Shown here: positions 63,041 to 64,000 of the stretch, piece by piece
Position numbering within the stretch: position 1 is the stretch's first letter
Layout: the number at the start of each line of letters is the position of its first letter
Source of the DNA: Streptomyces fuscigenes
GTDB taxonomy: Bacteria; Actinomycetota; Actinomycetes; Streptomycetales; Streptomycetaceae
Direction: 5' to 3'
NCBI RefSeq assembly: GCF_021556455.1
Contig: NZ_JAKGCV010000001.1
Span: 41,069-105,068, forward strand
DNA: 64,000 nucleotides
Notes under the pieces: model-generated
The model's database searches: none
Told to the model about the DNA's origin: nothing
Seen by the model: only the letters and a program-made list of their open reading frames with translations
Made by a program: the position numbers and the translations under genes

Positions 63041-63063
63041 TGGATGCCAGACGCTAGCATCCA
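63041..63063. promoter_or_regulatory. Inverted repeat, candidate HxlR operator
   Basis: TGGATGC (63041-63047) and GCATCCA (63057-63063) are perfect complements around nine bases, in the 131-base divergent promoter between the amidase and HxlR genes. Confidence 0.55.
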
Positions 63064-63112
63064 ACTACCACATCAGATAGCCAGGCCCGATCGGAAAGTC
63101 GGTGGAGGACCC

Positions 63113-63619
63113 ATGCCGGTGACTCTCGAAGGAGCGCTCGCCGACCGCGGCAGGTGGCAGCTCGACAACTGCTCCATCGCGATGGCGATGGACGTGCTCG
63201 GCGCGCGCTCCACCGTGCTCGTCCTGCGGGAGGCGCTGTACGGCACACGGCGTTTCGACGACTTCGTACGCCGTACCCACAGCACGGACGCGATCGTGGC
63301 GGCGCGGCTGAAACGCCTCACCGAACTCGGGATCCTGGCGAAGCAGCCCTACCAGGAGGCGGGCAAGCGCACCCGCAGCGAGTACTGCCTGACCGCGAAG
63401 GGGCGCGACCTCCTTCCGGTGGTCTTCGCGCTCATGCAGTGGGGAAGCAGGCACCTGCAGCCGGAGGGAGAGGGGCCGCTGACCCTCGTCGAGAGCGCCA
63501 CCGGGAAGCCCGTCATGATCGAGGCCCGCAGCGAGGACGGCAGGCTGCTGGGGATGGACGAGCTGGGACTCGTCGCGAACTTCCCGATCGAGGACGCGCC
63601 CCCCGGCGCCACCGCGTGA
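63113..63619 (+). CDS. HxlR-family regulator
   Basis: This 168-residue winged-helix protein has CSIAMAMDVLGARSTVLVLR, RRFDDFVRRTHSTDAIVAAR and ILAKQPYQEAGKRTRSEYCL, the HxlR fold with its N-terminal Cys, which in some members senses aldehydes or oxidants. ATG 63113 with GGAGGA upstream. It probably controls the divergent amidase gene. Confidence 0.9.
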   Translation: MPVTLEGALADRGRWQLDNCSIAMAMDVLGARSTVLVLREALYGTRRFDDFVRRTHSTDAIVAARLKRLTELGILAKQPYQEAGKRTRSEYCLTAKGRDLLPVVFALMQWGSRHLQPEGEGPLTLVESATGKPVMIEARSEDGRLLGMDELGLVANFPIEDAPPGATA

Positions 63620-63690
63620 GACGGGCCCGCACGGGCCCCTGACCCCGCGGCACGCCCGGGTCGATCCCGCCGCGTCCCGGCACGTGCGGG

Positions 63691-63816
63691 GCCGGCCGGC
63701 GCATCCTCTGGGACCAGCCTCCGAAGGGCGTGACGCAGCAGGCCGCCGCCGAGGTCACCCCGATCGGCTCGCTGACCCGGGTACCGGCCCACGGCGCGGC
63801 GGTCGTCCGGGTGTAG
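63691..63816 (+). pseudogene. Possible C-terminal fragment of a glycosyl hydrolase
   Basis: The frame reads RILWDQPPKGVTQQAAAEVT and LTRVPAHGAAVVRV, then stop. The last segment resembles the C-terminal beta-sandwich ending of alpha-galactosidase-type enzymes (PAHGxxxxRV). There is no start or catalytic domain. Weak call. Confidence 0.3.
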
Positions 63817-63874
63817 GGGCGGGCCGCCACCGTCGTCGCGCGCGACTCCTACGGGCCCGCCGTGAGTCTCAAGC

Positions 63875-64000
63875 GTGGGCAGCCTGGTCGACACCCCGTC
63901 CTTCTTCGACCGGCTCGCGCGGCAGGGCACCGACGTGGGACCGGACTCCCCCGTCTCGTTCCAGAAGGACTTCGCCGTCCCGATGCAGCGGGCGCGCGCG
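63875..64000 (+). CDS. Partial gene of unknown function at the right edge
   Basis: GTG 63875 opens 42 codons that run off the window: GSLVDTPSFFDRLARQGTDV, then PDSPVSFQKDFAVPMQRARA. Codon use is good but no family is recognised from this N-terminal piece. Confidence 0.4.
   Translation, partial: MGSLVDTPSFFDRLARQGTDVGPDSPVSFQKDFAVPMQRARA

Overview
This 64 kb window is high-GC actinobacterial DNA, almost certainly a Streptomyces chromosome. The evidence is the strong G/C third-position bias, many GTG starts, an RsbQ/RsbU/RsbV-type regulatory set, many flavin-dependent (LLM) monooxygenases, a modular NRPS with an MbtH protein, and small protein families typical of the genus. No rRNA, tRNA, CRISPR array or intact insertion sequence was seen. 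Several broken genes suggest an accessory region that has been reshuffled.

Left part (1-13 kb): a UvrA-like ATPase cut by the left edge, an APC permease, and an OmpR-type two-component pair. The pair is divergent from a flavin electron-transfer operon (ferric-reductase-like flavocytochrome, FMN-binding protein, ApbE flavin transferase). Two 11-bp-spaced direct repeats between them look like the response-regulator site. After a gene-poor stretch with strong hairpins comes an operon of RsbQ-like hydrolase, PAS-PP2C phosphatase and STAS protein, matching the Bacillus energy-stress RsbQ-RsbP arrangement. A small exported protein with a repeated two-cysteine motif follows.

13.4-25.8 kb: a trimodular NRPS (C-A-T, C-A-T, C-A-T-TE, 3447 residues), an MbtH-like protein and a two-gene ABC exporter, all tightly coupled. 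The three adenylation domains look almost the same in their specificity residues, and the first condensation domain resembles EntF/DhbF. The product therefore looks like an N-capped tripeptide of a repeated building block.

25.8-34.8 kb: small and broken genes (a frameshifted AraC regulator, an NTF2-like protein, an ANTAR protein, a pentapeptide-repeat protein, CYTH and SsuD remnants) and two divergent SDR/XRE-regulator pairs with related palindromes.

34.7-49.4 kb: a sulfur/betaine scavenging island. One side has GntR, OsmC, two LLM monooxygenases, an MFS transporter and an FMN reductase. The other has IclR, an OpuC-type quaternary-amine ABC importer, an ornithine-cyclodeaminase-like protein, a histidine-ammonia-lyase homologue and another LLM monooxygenase. 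The importer's binding protein has its two lobes in swapped order (circular permutation). The lyase homologue has Ser-Ala-Gly where the MIO-forming Ala-Ser-Gly should be. Together they suggest uptake and MIO-independent breakdown of an aromatic betaine such as ergothioneine; this is a hypothesis and the most interesting lead in the window.

49.4-64 kb: remnants of a STAS/GAF/PP2C cluster, a zinc alcohol dehydrogenase, an SDR, and a sugar (possibly inositol-type) ABC operon with a ROK kinase, a GntR regulator and a divergent Gfo/Idh/MocA dehydrogenase, with two matching GntR-like operators. An amidase with a divergent HxlR regulator and a partial unknown gene complete the window.
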